Below are positions 22,340 to 33,682 of a DNA stretch of 64,000 nt, in pieces. How positions within the stretch are numbered: the stretch's first letter is position 1; each line of letters opens with the position of its first letter. The notes under the pieces were generated by a model that ran no database searches, was not told the origin of the DNA, and was given only the letters and a program-made list of their open reading frames with translations. The DNA is taken from positions 9,052,001 to 9,116,000 of the forward strand of contig CM041465.1 of assembly GCA_023213395.1 (NCBI GenBank), read 5' to 3'. The position numbers and the translations under genes are program-made. Source of the stretch: Cycas panzhihuaensis. Its lineage: Eukaryota > Cycadophyta.

Positions 22340-22753
22340 ATGAGTACTGATGAAATTTCTACTGAATGTAAAGAAACGATGGTTGAATATATTGATGAGA
22401 CTACAACTACTGATGAAGACGTTGAAAGTGATGAGTTGATAAAGGCTTATATAGATGAAACCATTATTACAAGAGAAATTAAATATGAATCTCATGATCC
22501 TATAAAGGATGAGTCTTATATTGATGATATTCATACTTTAAGTATTGATTTAAGTTTGATAGATGTTCCTTCTTTGAGTATTGATTCAAGTTCAAAAAGT
22601 ATGCAAATTGATCAAGACTCCACTCCTAAGATTGAAGAAATTACTATTGTACATGGTGATCAAGAACTTATACAAGACAATGATGACAAGTTGTGTTTGA
22701 AGATGGTTACTTACAAGATCTTCATCAAAATCAGATTAGACCAGCCGCAATGA
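22340..22753 (+). pseudogene. Element F acidic ORF (137 codons), unknown function
   Basis: It is rich in Asp, Glu, Ser and Thr ('YIDETTTTDEDVESDELIKA', 'SLSIDLSLIDVPSLSID'), with no known domain recognised. The stop between the gag fragment and this ORF, and the frame change near 22,690 into the repeat ORF, suggest that all three were once one reading frame. It is probably a lineage-specific gag extension. Confidence 0.55.
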
Positions 22754-23049
22754 AGAATCAGGATTTTCACTTATTAGAGTTGCTACATCAACATCATCAC
22801 TATAGGATTGAACACAGAAATCAAGCTAAGAACATCATCTTACAAAGGTATCAGTACAGAATTGAAGACAAAAATCAAGTTGAAGACACTATTCTACAAC
22901 AAAGACATCACTACAAAATTGAAGACAAAAATCAAGATGAAGACATCATTCTACATCAAAGACATCACTACAAGATTGAAGACAAGGATCCAGTTAAAGA
23001 CATCATTTTCAAGACATTTTTAAGGACAAAGCATTGCAAATACAAATGA
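22693..23049 (+). pseudogene. Element F repeat ORF (118 codons), tandem 19-residue units
   Basis: The ORF overlaps the acidic ORF in another frame. From about residue 35 it consists of nearly four tandem copies of a 19-residue unit (first copy 18), consensus HHYKIEDKNQxEDxILxQR, rich in His, Lys, Asp and Glu. It ends 23 bases before the 3' LTR. No known domain is recognised. The strongly charged, regular unit could be a coiled or RNA-binding segment, but that is speculation. Confidence 0.65.
22795..23010. repeat. 57-bp tandem repeat, about 3.8 copies
   Basis: Units at 22,795-22,848 (54 bp), 22,849-22,905, 22,906-22,962 and 22,963 to about 23,010 share 'attgaagacaaaaatcaag' and 'gaagacatcatt'. 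The period keeps the reading frame. Confidence 0.92.
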
Positions 23050-23072
23050 CCCAAATGTGCATTAAGGGGGAG

Positions 23073-23295
23073 TGTTGGAATATTAATGCATATTTGTTTT
23101 ATCCCACATGCAAGTGTGTTCCACTCTCACCATTATGACTTGTATTATAAATACACACATAGTGTATCATATGTAGTATCTATTGTAATGATGTTTTGTT
23201 AATATAATAGAGGTACCTTAAGGATACCGTTCGATCCTATGGAGGTGTGTTTTATTATGTTTGTGAATATCTTATTGCAAGTTTATTTTCCAACA
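23073..23295 (+). repeat. Element F 3' LTR
   Basis: It is the partner of 20,167-20,389, with the same length and the same ends, preceded by the purine run 'aagggggag'. Confidence 0.95.
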
Positions 23296-23300
23296 ACATC
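23296..23300. repeat. Element F target site duplication, right copy (ACATC)
   Basis: An exact match to 20,162-20,166. Confidence 0.95.
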
Positions 23301-24529
23301 ATTGCTTGTAAGATATAAGAGCTCAGTCGAGTAGCTCGAAACCTTACATCTGACCCAAGAGCAACAAAGAAAGACACACAAGAGTCATGAAACGTGCACA
23401 CAGTTACCATGAAGACACTGTCATAATCACCTACAATATGCTATGAAGATCTGCCAAAAATTTTATTTTTAAAACCCTAAATATTTAGGGTGACTTTTAT
23501 TTAACAAAAATTTAGCGTATGTTTTTTTCTTTTTTGGTGAAGCCCAAATCTTATGAAAAGGAGTTTAATCTTTTTATAAATGCAAAAAGATTCTATTTTA
23601 ACTAATTTTTATTTGAAGTCCATAGCCCCTAGCCCATTAACTCTTAATCATGTTGAGCTACTCATGTGACCTCATGCTCAATGCGAAAGGGGCTTCACCC
23701 CATGATTTTTTAACCCCCCCACCTTATTAAAGAGTTATTTGTGTATTTTTCACAATAACTTAACTATAGTTGAAATTCAAAATCGAAAGAGGCATTAAAA
23801 TCTTGACTCAATGATCTTAAATTTGACTAGTTATTTGAACCATTTTGAAGTTAATTTGATAGTGCAATTTTATTCAAAAATCACTTAAAAGATCATGTGT
23901 AAGGTAAGTCCAGGTACATGATTTTATTTATCAAGTTTATTCATGTTTCCTTAGTAATAATCATTCATTTTTATATTTTAATGATTAAAATATTATTATT
24001 TATAAATTAATTGGATTAAAATACACCCCACCCCCATCCCCCATGAATAAATATACTTAATTATTTAAGTATTAATGTGAATGCCACTAAGTAATTTCAT
24101 ATGTTAAATAATTTTACAAATTAACAATAATCTATGCTCATTGTAGTATATTTTTATCATAATTTATATATTTTATATTTTATTTTTCCAAAGAGAGAAA
24201 AAAAATAAACTTTAATTTTTATAAATATGTTTAAAGGGATAACCCCGCATTTTTTTTTCAATATTTACACTTGTAGTCTATTTATAAATTTTGTTGCACC
24301 ATTAATTTATCTATTATTATGCTACATTCATTAATTTAAATCTTATAATACTTAATTTGAAAATGAAATTATTGTAATAATAATCATTTTTTAACATTAT
24401 ATGTATAGTTTATTAAAATATCACATTAATTTTGAAGTTCATACACCTTATTTTTTGAATCTTAATTAAAGAGGTTCATTTAATTATTTCAAGTTATCTT
24501 TAATATACATACCTTTTTTTTTTTTAATG
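23301..24529. other. AT-rich stretch inside Copia-E, nothing recognised
   Basis: This 1.2-kb segment belongs positionally to the Copia-E leader but is very AT-rich (for example 23,930-24,520) with short C runs near 23,710 and 24,020. No ORF, LTR or inverted repeat was identified. It may include a further worn insertion. Confidence 0.5.
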
Positions 24530-25470
24530 GCTTTTATACCTGGGTGACTCCATCAACTAAAATTTCAGTACTGACTAGTTTAAACTACGCCAACTAGAAG
24601 GTTAAAGTATATAACCAGTTAAAACAACAGAAGTTATAATGATACATAATCGAAGAATTCAAAAAGCCTATTAATACTACATTAAATGCCTATGTTATTT
24701 ATCTGATAAACTATGATGAAGCCTTAGGCACCATCCTAACCTCTCTCTCTCCCCTAACATTCGTAGGCAGTTCACTAACTCAGATGAATAAACAACTATC
24801 TGGAAATAATTAAAGAAAAAGTATAATAAAGTTGATATAACACAAGTTGCCATATTAGAACAAAAAATGTATGACTTAAAATATGAAGATTTTTTTAGAG
24901 TCAAGAAATTTCTGTCTAATCTTCATCTAAAAAATATAGATCTAGGTAATTGTATTAAAATAATAAAAAAATGTGATGAAACTATAATACATGCCAAAGA
25001 TGGTAATACACTTATTTATTTGGCAATTAATAAACTTCCAAAATCCTTCAATCAATATAAAACTAATTAATATCATAGCACACATCCCATTATCTCATTC
25101 AACCAACTTACAAATCAATAGGTTGAATACCAATCAATGCTTATTCAAATTGGAGAAATAAAAGATCTTGAGAAAGATCTTTTCTCTAATATTAAACCAT
25201 AACATATATATATATATATTAAAATCATAATCAACATAATCACAACAATAATTCTAAACCTCAGAAATTATATACAAGCTCCCCTTCAAACTACCACAGT
25301 AATCAAAATCTTAAACCTTTAGGAATGTTCTAAAATAAAAATGCATACTCAATACTAAAACATATTATTAAACAAAAAATGACCCTAGATCACATTACAA
25401 TCAAAAGATTAGTTGTGCCTACTATCATAAAAAGGGACACTACAAATGTTTGTAAAAATATGTTGGCTTC
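24530..25470 (+). pseudogene. Copia-E gag (broken)
   Basis: The clearest part is the ORF from 24,867: 'YEDFFRVKKFLSNLHLKNID' followed by 'CIKIIKKCDETIIHAKDGNT' and 'LAINKLPKSFNQYKTN', a copia gag UBN2-like region. About 25,415-25,460 has a zinc-knuckle remnant 'CAYYHKKGHYKC' (second Cys replaced by Tyr). Stops occur on both sides. Confidence 0.7.
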
Positions 25471-26743
25471 TAAAGTCTAAAAAGCTTCGAAAGGGATATA
25501 ATCCAAATCCCATAACTCTCTAACTACCTCTACCTTAGTGTTTACTACACCTACCTTACTACCTCCTTCATGGATACTTGATTATGGTGTGTTCTATTAT
25601 ATAATGGGATATCGACAGTACCTTTCTACTTATAACCTAGACACAAATTCTAAAAAGGAAATTTCATTTCGTAGCAGTTTTTAACTTAAGGTTGAAGAAA
25701 TAAGCGATATTTTTTTTTTTAAATGGCTCTATTAATCATGTGTTCTATGTTCTTACTTTATTACCTAACTTATTGTCTTTTTATCAAGTTATCATAAGGA
25801 CCTAGTGGTTGAATTCTAGAAAGATAAATTTATTATAAAGAAACCTTTTAATAAGTTCAAATCAATTACTTTTGGACTTATTGGTCATAATACAGGTCTT
25901 TATAGTCAAACAAACCTTATATGTACATCCAAAACTAGGCTATTCACTTCTTTTATTGCTTAATCAAATCCCATTAATCATTTATGGAACACACACTTTG
26001 GCCATACAAGTTATGGTAAACTACGCCTTTTGATACGATGACACAGTTCATAGTTTTCCTTACTTGTTTATAGTATATGGTGTTTGTGAATCTTGTGTTT
26101 CAGGTAAATAACACATTCACCCTTTTTCCAATAAAACTATGTTTTGGGCCAAATGTCTCCTCGAACTTGTCCATTCTAATACATATGGTCCCTTTCAGGT
26201 ACCGTCACATTCTGATAGTAAATATTTTATAATTTTTATTGATAACTTTTGCAGAAAATGTTAGGTTATATGTTAAAGTACCATAGTGAAGTTTTTAATA
26301 TTTTTATAGAGTTTAAGACTTTAGTTGAAAACCAATCACACTTTAAAATAAAAATTTATAGGTTTGCTAATGTAAAAAATATTTAAGTAATGAGTCTACA
26401 GTTTTTTATAAAAAAAAAATAGCATTAAATTATGACACTTCATTGCTTATATCCCTCATCAAAATGGTGTTGTGGAATGCAAAAATCACACGCTCATTGA
26501 AATGACTTGATATATGCTTCATACCAAAAACTTAAACTTAAAACTTTGGGAAGAAGTTATAGCATGTTTTAACTATCTTTTAAATAGATTACTTACTAAA
26601 TCCATAGATAATATTACCTAGGATAAAACTTTTTGTTAAATACCTCAAAATCTTTTAAGGTGTTTCTTGAGCATACGTTCCAAAAGAAAAAACGTAAAAG
26701 CTTGATCTAAAAAGTTCTTAATCTATCTTCATTGGTTATAGTG
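25471..26743 (+). pseudogene. Copia-E protease and integrase, first part (broken)
   Basis: The protease region near 25,565 reads 'WILDYG', where copia elements have D-S-G, so the catalytic motif is lost. Integrase traces are 'LVHSNTYGPFQVPSHSD' with 'IIFIDNF' (about 26,170-26,250), 'AYIPHQNGVVECKNHTLIEM' (about 26,445-26,505) and 'LWEEVIACFNYLLNR'. The reading breaks after 'YSEESKAY' at the LINE-G insertion. Confidence 0.8.
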
Positions 26744-26760
26744 AAGAAAGTAAGGCTTAT
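26744..26760. repeat. LINE-G target site duplication, left copy
   Basis: The 17 bases aagaaagtaaggcttat recur exactly at 33,683-33,699. Confidence 0.93.
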
Positions 26761-27739
26761 CTAGAAATTACTTATAGCTAGTTGAGTGAACTGGAGTGGA
26801 CTGAAGCGAAGGCGATTTTAGGGTTAACGGAGGCGTCGGTGACTAGTGCATCAGAGACAGGCAACATCTGGGAGAGTCTAGAGAATGGGAGGGGCTATTT
26901 GGGCCTATGGTGTACAGGCCCAGCTTTCGGGCAAGACAAATTAACAGTTTTAGGATGGAGCAGGAGCACGAAGGCATTAAAGTAGGAGGTGAGACAATGA
27001 TGGGTGGCAAACTGGGTCTACAGACAACACTCTCGATGGTCGACTAGCCCTAGATGGGTTTGACATCCATACATGCTTTTAGTACCAAATAATGCATTGT
27101 GGGAGAGCTTCAAAGGGCGGATGAAAGTATCATGTCTAGAGCATGCAGGTTTGAACTTCTGGGGGAGTACCCACAGTTGGGTAGAGGAGGCTTACAAGGG
27201 GTTCACTGTCAAAATCATACCTGGAAGGGAACAAACGACCTTTGATGCCTTGGAAGGAGACAGGTGCAGATGCAGAGATCATATCCCTCTTTGTGAATAA
27301 AGCAAGTCTATAGATCGAAACTCTAAGCAGATCCTAAAAAATAAATATTTAGTAGTCCAAGCACCGACCATACAGACAGAGAACAGTGGAAAAGACCCAA
27401 GCGTAGGGCGAAACGGGATTAGCAAGTGCCCAGATAGAGATCAGGGGTGTCAGAGGAGGTGGTTTCTCAGCTGAGTAACTAGCCCAGAACTGTCTTTAAG
27501 CCAAAGTAGTAGATCAAGAAAGGAGACACGAGGTGTAAAGGAATCTAGGGTGGCGGTAGACAGACAGATCCACGGTAGGAAGGCTTACTGGTGTATGTTA
27601 TTCCAGAAAGGAAGAGGAGGTCAAGACTCAAACTTCCGGATTCAAATGTAGGGTGATTCCACGCAGTTTTCTTTAGTTCTAGTGATAGTAATCTAAAATG
27701 ATACAATATATAGTAAACCAGACTCAGTCCTTGCCCTTG
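26761..27739 (+). other. LINE-G 5' leader
   Basis: No recognisable protein. Two short ORFs (26,782-26,985 and 27,073-27,300) lack any known feature. The region is where a LINE internal promoter would lie, but no specific site was identified. Confidence 0.6.
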
Positions 27740-29345
27740 TGAAGGACTTACCTTGATGTTTTAAAGAATGGAAACTCTAAAGAATTTGAGATTTACCCTG
27801 TGTTGAAAGATAACCGGTATAAGATTTCAATCCCAAAGGAGTTAACTGACAAAACTATCCAATACTGGAAAAATTGCTTGGTGGGTAGGTTTTTAGGACC
27901 TAGACTTGGACTGGACATTATCAGAGAATGGATTAGAAACAAATAGAAAACAAGGAACCTGGTTGAGGTGATGGCTATGCCAAAGGGGTGCATCCTCTTT
28001 AGATTCAAAAATTAGGAGGATATGATTACTATTCTCTTAAAATCCCCCTAGATGTTTGGGAGGAAAGCCATGACTCTGGAAAAATGGCATCCAGACATTG
28101 ATCCAAGAACCCCAATGGTTAAACAAGCCCTAGTATGGGTGCAGATGCTGGGGCTACCACTACATTTCTGGAACCCAGAGGTGGTCAAAGGATCGGCCAA
28201 GACGATCGACCCTTTACTTGCGATAGACTCAACGACAAAACACATATCTTGACTGATGAATGCCAGATTCTACGTCCTTGCTAGGCTGGACAGTGATCTC
28301 CCAGAAGATACAGAGATCAAGTCGGCATGAAGGATCATCATTCAAAGTCTAATCTATGAAGTAGAAGGATTTAGATGTTCAAATTGCAAGTGTAGGGGGG
28401 CACCTACCCTTTCAATGCCCATGAGTTCTAACAAAGATGGACAAGGAAGAGGGAAGTAAAGAGAAAGAAGAAAAAGAAATTGAGGCAATTAGAGGTGAGG
28501 CACCGGATGCAGGTAATGACAAGATCGACAAGGAAGAGGGCAGAAAAGAGAAAGAGGATAAAGAAAATGAGGTAATTAGAGGTGAGGCCCTGGATACAGG
28601 TACTGACAAGATCTAAAGAGGGTTGGGCGGATCTGACTTGAACCCGGGCTCTTGATGAGTGTTCCAAAGATCAGACAAAGGTAGGTGAGGCACCGGATGC
28701 AGGTACTGACAGGAAAGACCAGGAAGAAAGTAGTAAAGAGAAAGAAGATGAAATTATGGCAGTTAGAGGTGAGGCCCCGACTGAAGATATTATTAAGGTC
28801 CAAAGTGGATCGGGCTGGCCACCTGCTCGGCAGTGAGTGTTCCAAAGATCAGACAAAGGGATTCCAAAGGGTTGACGGTCATGCGATTGTGGGTGGGGAT
28901 AGTCCCCTAGTGCCCGAAGAGCCAGCCCTGACCCGGCTAGCGAAGAACATCAACTGGGATACAGAGGATTACCTCTCAGAGGCTAAGAAGGGGAGGTGTC
29001 AGGATCTAGTCCAGGTGGAGGGACAAGTAGGAATAGCAGCAGAGGGAGTTGTTGGGGCTGGGGTTAAAGGAGCAGAATAAGAAAAGGTAGGAGGAGGGAT
29101 TCGAAAATAAATCTCAAAAGATAAAAGTAGCATGCCAAACCCGAAAAGGGCTCCTGATTTTGGGCTAGAAAAAAGGGTTGGAAGGCTATCTAAAAAGGCG
29201 ACTAGGGAGAAGGAAATAATGGCCCAGATTGATTTGGGATACCAGAGTACCTTAAAGGAGGGGGGGGGTGATAGAGGGTCCTCTCCTCAGAAGCAGGAAA
29301 GGATGATGGAGGGGGGAGTTGGGTTGACCATAAAGGCCTTATTTT
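27740..29345 (+). pseudogene. LINE-G ORF1: RNA-binding gag-like protein (broken, with internal repeats)
   Basis: It starts near 27,740 with 'YPVLKDNRYKISIPKELTDK', then 'QYWKNCLVGRFLGPRLGLDI' and 'NLVEVMAMPKGCILF', matching LINE-C ORF1. The ORF 28,052-28,252 holds 'LEKWHPDIDPRTP' and 'LVWVQMLGLPLHFWN', a typical plant LINE ORF1 block (DUF4283). A broken zinc knuckle 'FRCSNCKCRGAPTL' follows near 28,371. Downstream comes a Lys/Glu-rich tail with direct repeats (28,430-28,860). Stops and frame changes disable it. Confidence 0.82.
28430..28860. repeat. Imperfect direct repeats in the LINE-G ORF1 tail
   Basis: The phrase 'attagaggtgaggc' with a following 'aggta(a/c)tgacaagat' recurs at about 28,488, 28,575 and, altered, 28,685 and 28,760; 'gagtgttccaaagatcagac' is present at 28,657 and again at 28,837. 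The repeats have unequal length. Confidence 0.7.
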
Positions 29346-32300
29346 AGAATATAAGGGGCCTTAATGCCCCATCGAAGCAGAGATTGGTTAAAGAAATGAG
29401 GATAAGTACAGGCGCAAACATAATTTTATTGCAAGAGATAAAAATTGACCAGACTAAGGAAAGAGAGGTGTTTAATAAGATCTGGAGGAGGGGAGAAGGG
29501 AGGACTGTTGTGGGATTAGCGGGCTCTAGGGGGCTGGCTACCCTATGGAACCCAAATAGGTGGAAAGATTTTGAGGTGGTCAAAAGTGAACATTTCATAA
29601 CCATATGTCTAGTATGTGGGCGGACTAACAGGCCATGCCAGATCATTAATGTATGTGCCCTTACAATAGTAGAGGGTAGGAAGAGTTTATGGGAAAGGAT
29701 GGTGGAGGCATATAAAGATTGGGAAGGCCCATGACTGGTTGCTAGGGACTTCAATACGGCTCTAAATCCAGAGGAAAAGAAAGAGGGGCAAGAAGGGTGG
29801 TCCAGGAATATGTCAGATTTCAGAGATTTTCTACAATCTGGTGGTCTAATAGACGTTCCTCTCAGTGGAGCTAGGTTCACTTGGTCAAACAGGAGATTGG
29901 GACACAACCACATTCATATTAGGTTAGACAGAATGTTAACCAATTATTAATGGACTTGCCAATATGAGGATATTAAACTAGAGGCTCTTCTACAAACTGG
30001 ATCAAATTATTCTCCTCTGGTCATAGAGTCGTCCTATCCAGGCAAGCAAGAGGGGGGGGGGGGGGGGGGGCTTTCTCTTCAAACTAATGTGGCAGCAGCA
30101 CCCTGATCTCAGGGAGAGGATTAGAGAGTGGTGGGGAATCTCGGTGCCCGGTTGCGCTATGTTTAAGTTCTCGAAGAAGCTAAACTGGATTAAACAACAG
30201 ATCAAAATATGGAATAAGGAGGTGCTTGGAAACATTTTCGAAGATAAAGGTTGCCTATTGGAGGAGCTAAAAAAGATTGAGGAAAGGATCCAACTTTAGG
30301 GTAGAACACAGGTCCTGGATCAAACTGAACGCTTCACCACTAAAAAATTAGAAGAGGTTCTGACTAGGGAGGAACTCCATTGGAAGTAGAAATCTAAGGA
30401 GTTATGGATAAAGGAGGGAGACAGAAATACTAAGTTCTTCCATTTGTCTACCTTAAAGCATAGGGCCTACAATAGGATCAGTAAATTATGAAGTAAGGAT
30501 AGGGTTTTGATTGAGTCGGAGGATCAGATAAGAGGAATAGCAATTGACTACTTTAAAGAGTTATATGAAGAACCAGGATGCCAGGACCCGGACTTAAGGG
30601 CAAATCTCCTGTGATTTATTCTAAGAGTAATTTCTGAAGCCCAAAACAAGAAACTGACAGAACCATTTTTCCAAGACGAAGTTAAGAAAGCCCTATTTAA
30701 AATGGGGCAGGATAAGGCCCCAGGGTTGGATGGGTTCCCACCCGACTTCTTTTAGGAATATTGGGACATTATCAAGGATGATTTAATTTTGCCACTAAAT
30801 GAATTTTTTCAAAAGAAGACTATTTTGAAAGAATGGCAGGGCACCTTTTGGTTTTGATTCCGAAGAAGGCAGGAGCGGAAACAATGGAAGACTATAGACT
30901 GATAAGCCTATGTAATGTAAAATATAAAATTTTGGATAAAGTGTTAGCGAATCACCTTAAAGAGTGCCTACCGACCATCATCTATCCAAACTAGGATGGA
31001 TTCGTTAAGGGCAGATAAATTATGGATGGTATAATTACAGTTCACGAAACAATTCACTCAACCTTTCACAGGAAAGAGGCAGGTATGATAATAAAAACAG
31101 ATATGTCTAAGGCCTATGATCAGGTGGCATGGGATTGTCTACTAGAATGTTTAAAAGTATTCAATTTTGGAGAGGTTTAGAGGGAATGGATGAGATGTTG
31201 TATATCCAGTATATCATTCTCGGTGATTCTAAATGGTAGGTCAACTTCCTTCTTTCCTGGACATAGGGGATTGAGATAAGGAGATCCCCTTTCACCCTTC
31301 CTCTTCATTATAATTGCAGAACTGTTAGCGAGGGCTATAGAGGAAGCTCAGAGGTTAGGGTAGGTTTCAGGACTGAAGCCATCATCCAACTTAGAAAATA
31401 TTGTCCATCACCGGTTTGTTGATGATAATATCTTTCTGAGTAGGGCTTCCCTTGGTGAGGCCCATGCCCTAAAAGTTGGTCTTCAGGCATATGAGAGGGC
31501 TTCTAATCAAAGAATTAACTTGGATAAGAGTTTAGTTTTCTTCATCAATACTCTAGAGAGGCTGTAGAGAAGAATTAGCAGGGTTTTGGAGATCCCCAAT
31601 AGACCCTTTCCTGCCTCTTACCTAGGGATGCCCCTCTTTGTGGGTAAAATGGTTAAGAACCTATGGGATCCCATCATGGGAAAGTTCAATAGGAAGTTGG
31701 CTGGTTAGAAAGAGGTGCTACTAAGCTGGTCTGGGAAAATTTAGCTTGCGGTTATCTCTCTTCAGAGTATTCCAGTCTACCAAATGTCCTTATTTAAGAT
31801 GTCGGGCAAGGTTATTTCAACCCTTGGAGGCATTATGAAGAGATTTCTATGGTCTGGGGCTGAAGATAAAAATAGATTCCATTTGGTATCTTGGGAGAAG
31901 GTATGCAAGCCCAAGTGGGCAGGAGGACTTAATGTTAGGAGGCTGGGACTCTTCAATGGAGCCCTCCTTGCTAAGATGGGATGGAGACTAACCAAAAAGG
32001 TAGGCTCTATATGGGGATAAATTATAGCCAGGAAATATTTAGAGGATAAACATTTCCTGAAGGATGAGGAGTGTAGTTCCTCAGGATCCCCCATTTGAAA
32101 AGTTATTTGGTCCTCGCGATCTATCTTGCGCAGTGGCATGCGATGGAAATTGGGGAACGGTGAAAGTATAAGGTTTTGGGAAGACAAGTGGTGTGGCTCC
32201 TCTAGGTTGGAGGAGATGCCAGATATTGGTAACTTGCACAGGGTTTGTGAGGATACTTATGGTATACTAGTTAAGCATTATTGGGTGGGACAAGGCAAGA

Positions 32301-33546
32301 ATAGACAATGGAGATCATTTGATGAACAGTAAGGCTTCGAGGAGGAGATTCAAAGTGTAAAAGGGGTATTAGAAAACCAGTATATCCCTAAGAGGACCCC
32401 ATCAGACTCCTTGGTTTGGCCCCTATCATCTTCAGGGTCCTACACGGTTAAAGACGATTATAATTCGTTGATGATGAGAGAAAGTTGGACTAGGAATGAC
32501 ATGTTGGCTGGGGTATGGAAGTTGGGGCTTACCCCGAAGGTAGCAACTTTTTGATGGCTCTGTCTTCAAAATAAACTTTTAACAATGGATAACCTTCTGA
32601 AGTATGGTTTCTATATGGCGAACAGATACAAATTATGTAGGGAGGAAGTTAAGACCCTGGACCACCTCAGTATCCACTTCCCCTATTCTAAGGGGATATG
32701 GAGTGGTTTCTAGTCAAGATTGGGCATAGAATGGATTTCCCCTAAGTCACTACAGGACCAATGGCTTTCATAGGTGTCTCCATTTAAGAGTAAAACATTG
32801 GGAAGATTTTGGAAGTTGATTCTCCTGGTAGGTACTTGGTACATATGGAAGGAGCGTAACAGGAGAATTTTCCAAGGTAAAGAGATGCACAATCAAAAAT
32901 TATTCGCCGAGATTAAGAAGGGCATTTTAGAGATGTTAGAACCCCCGAAGGAGGACAGGATTCCAAAGGGGAAAGATAGTATCCTTGACGATTGGGGAAT
33001 TGGATGCCCAAAGGGAGGAAACGAGAAGAGGAGGGTAACTATTTGGACACCACCAGAACTAACTTGGATTAAAATTAACTTTGATGGAGCAACTAAAGAC
33101 AACCCTGGAGAGGCGGGGGGGGGGGAGGTCTGTGCAAGGATCATGCAGGGACAGTGAAATGGGCATATGCGGAGTATTTAAGCGTTCAATTGAATCACAT
33201 AGCAGAGGTATAGGCCATGCAAAGGGCAGTAGTTATGCTGGACGAGGAAGAGGAACAGAAAGTTATTGTAGAAGGTGATTCCCTAAACGTGATCCAGTGC
33301 TTAAGGGGGGAGGTGGAGCCGGAATGGAACAGTGTAGAGTTTATCAGGGATGCGCAAGACATCCTGAGTTCCAAATTGAGTGTACAGATTCAGCACACGT
33401 ATAGGGAAGGAAATTTGGCAGCGGATTGGTTGGCAAATTGGGCAATGTCAAATAAAAGAAATAAGGTTTGGAAAGAGAACTTCCCGGAAGAGTTCCTGAG
33501 TCTGGCTAGGATCGATGCACATAACGAGGGGACAGATAGAAGATGA
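29346..33546 (+). pseudogene. LINE-G ORF2: endonuclease, reverse transcriptase, RNase H (broken)
   Basis: Endonuclease (about 29,350-30,040): 'NIRGLNAPSKQRL', 'ILLQEIKI', 'LVARDFNTAL', where Arg stands in place of the usual Gly, and 'LSGARFTWSNRRLGHNHI'. Reverse transcriptase (about 30,090-31,780): 'WIKEGDRNTKFFHLS', 'DKAPGLDGFPPDFF', 'GDPLSPFLFIIIAELLARAI' and catalytic 'FVDDNIFLS' near 31,420. C-terminal part: '[18 protein letters not shown]' and 'SIRFWEDKWCG'. RNase H (about 33,065-33,440): 'INFDGATKDNPGEAGGG', 'IVEGDSLNVIQCL' and 'YREGNLAADWLANW'. At least a dozen stops, and G runs at 30,052 and 33,116 that break the frame. Confidence 0.93.
30052..30070. repeat. Run of 19 G
   Basis: An uninterrupted G homopolymer inside the LINE-G endonuclease/reverse transcriptase linker. 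Such runs are length-unstable and hard to sequence, so the count is uncertain. Confidence 0.9.
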
Positions 33547-33682
33547 TGAGAGGGGTTTTTGCTAGTCTGGGCTAGGCCATGGGCTTGTCATGGTCATCTC
33601 ACTTAGGCCGGTGGGATTTTGATGTATAAGGTTTGGGGACCTGTTTAAAACCCCTTCTAATATTATTTTACCTTACTAAAAA

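Larger units (their letters stand above)
20167..23295 (+). mobile_element. Element F: short non-autonomous LTR retrotransposon with gag but no pol
   Basis: Two LTRs of 223 bp each (20,167-20,389 and 23,073-23,295), ends TGTTGG...CCAACA, a perfect 5-bp target duplication ACATC, primer-binding site TGGTATCAGAGC (20,390-20,401) and polypurine tract 'aagggggag' (23,064-23,072) make it a complete element of 3.1 kb. The 2.7-kb interior holds a 1.5-kb leader, a copia-type gag N-terminal domain (21,917-22,213), an acidic ORF and a tandem-repeat ORF. No protease, integrase or reverse transcriptase is visible, so it must have moved using enzymes from another element. Confidence 0.95.
26761..33682 (+). 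mobile_element. LINE-G: full-length plant L1-type retrotransposon with RNase H
   Basis: A 6.9-kb non-LTR element bounded by 17-bp target duplications and ending in an A-rich tail ('ttactaaaaaa'). It has a leader of nearly 1 kb, ORF1 (about 27,740-29,345) and ORF2 (29,346-33,546). Protein blocks and the 3' end match LINE-C. It is more GC-rich than the AT-rich Copia-E around it, as expected of a separate insertion. Stops throughout show that it is inactive. Confidence 0.95.

Noticed and set aside
22795-23010. CRISPR-like array
   Set aside because: The units are directly tandem with no spacers, keep a reading frame, and lie inside a plant LTR element.
26782-27300. Two short ORFs in the LINE-G leader
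   Set aside because: They lie upstream of ORF1 and show no recognised motif; they are probably chance frames in GC-richer leader DNA.
28412-28856. Overlapping - strand ORFs with Ser/Phe/Leu-rich repeats
   Set aside because: They are antisense readings of the repeated LINE-G ORF1 tail.
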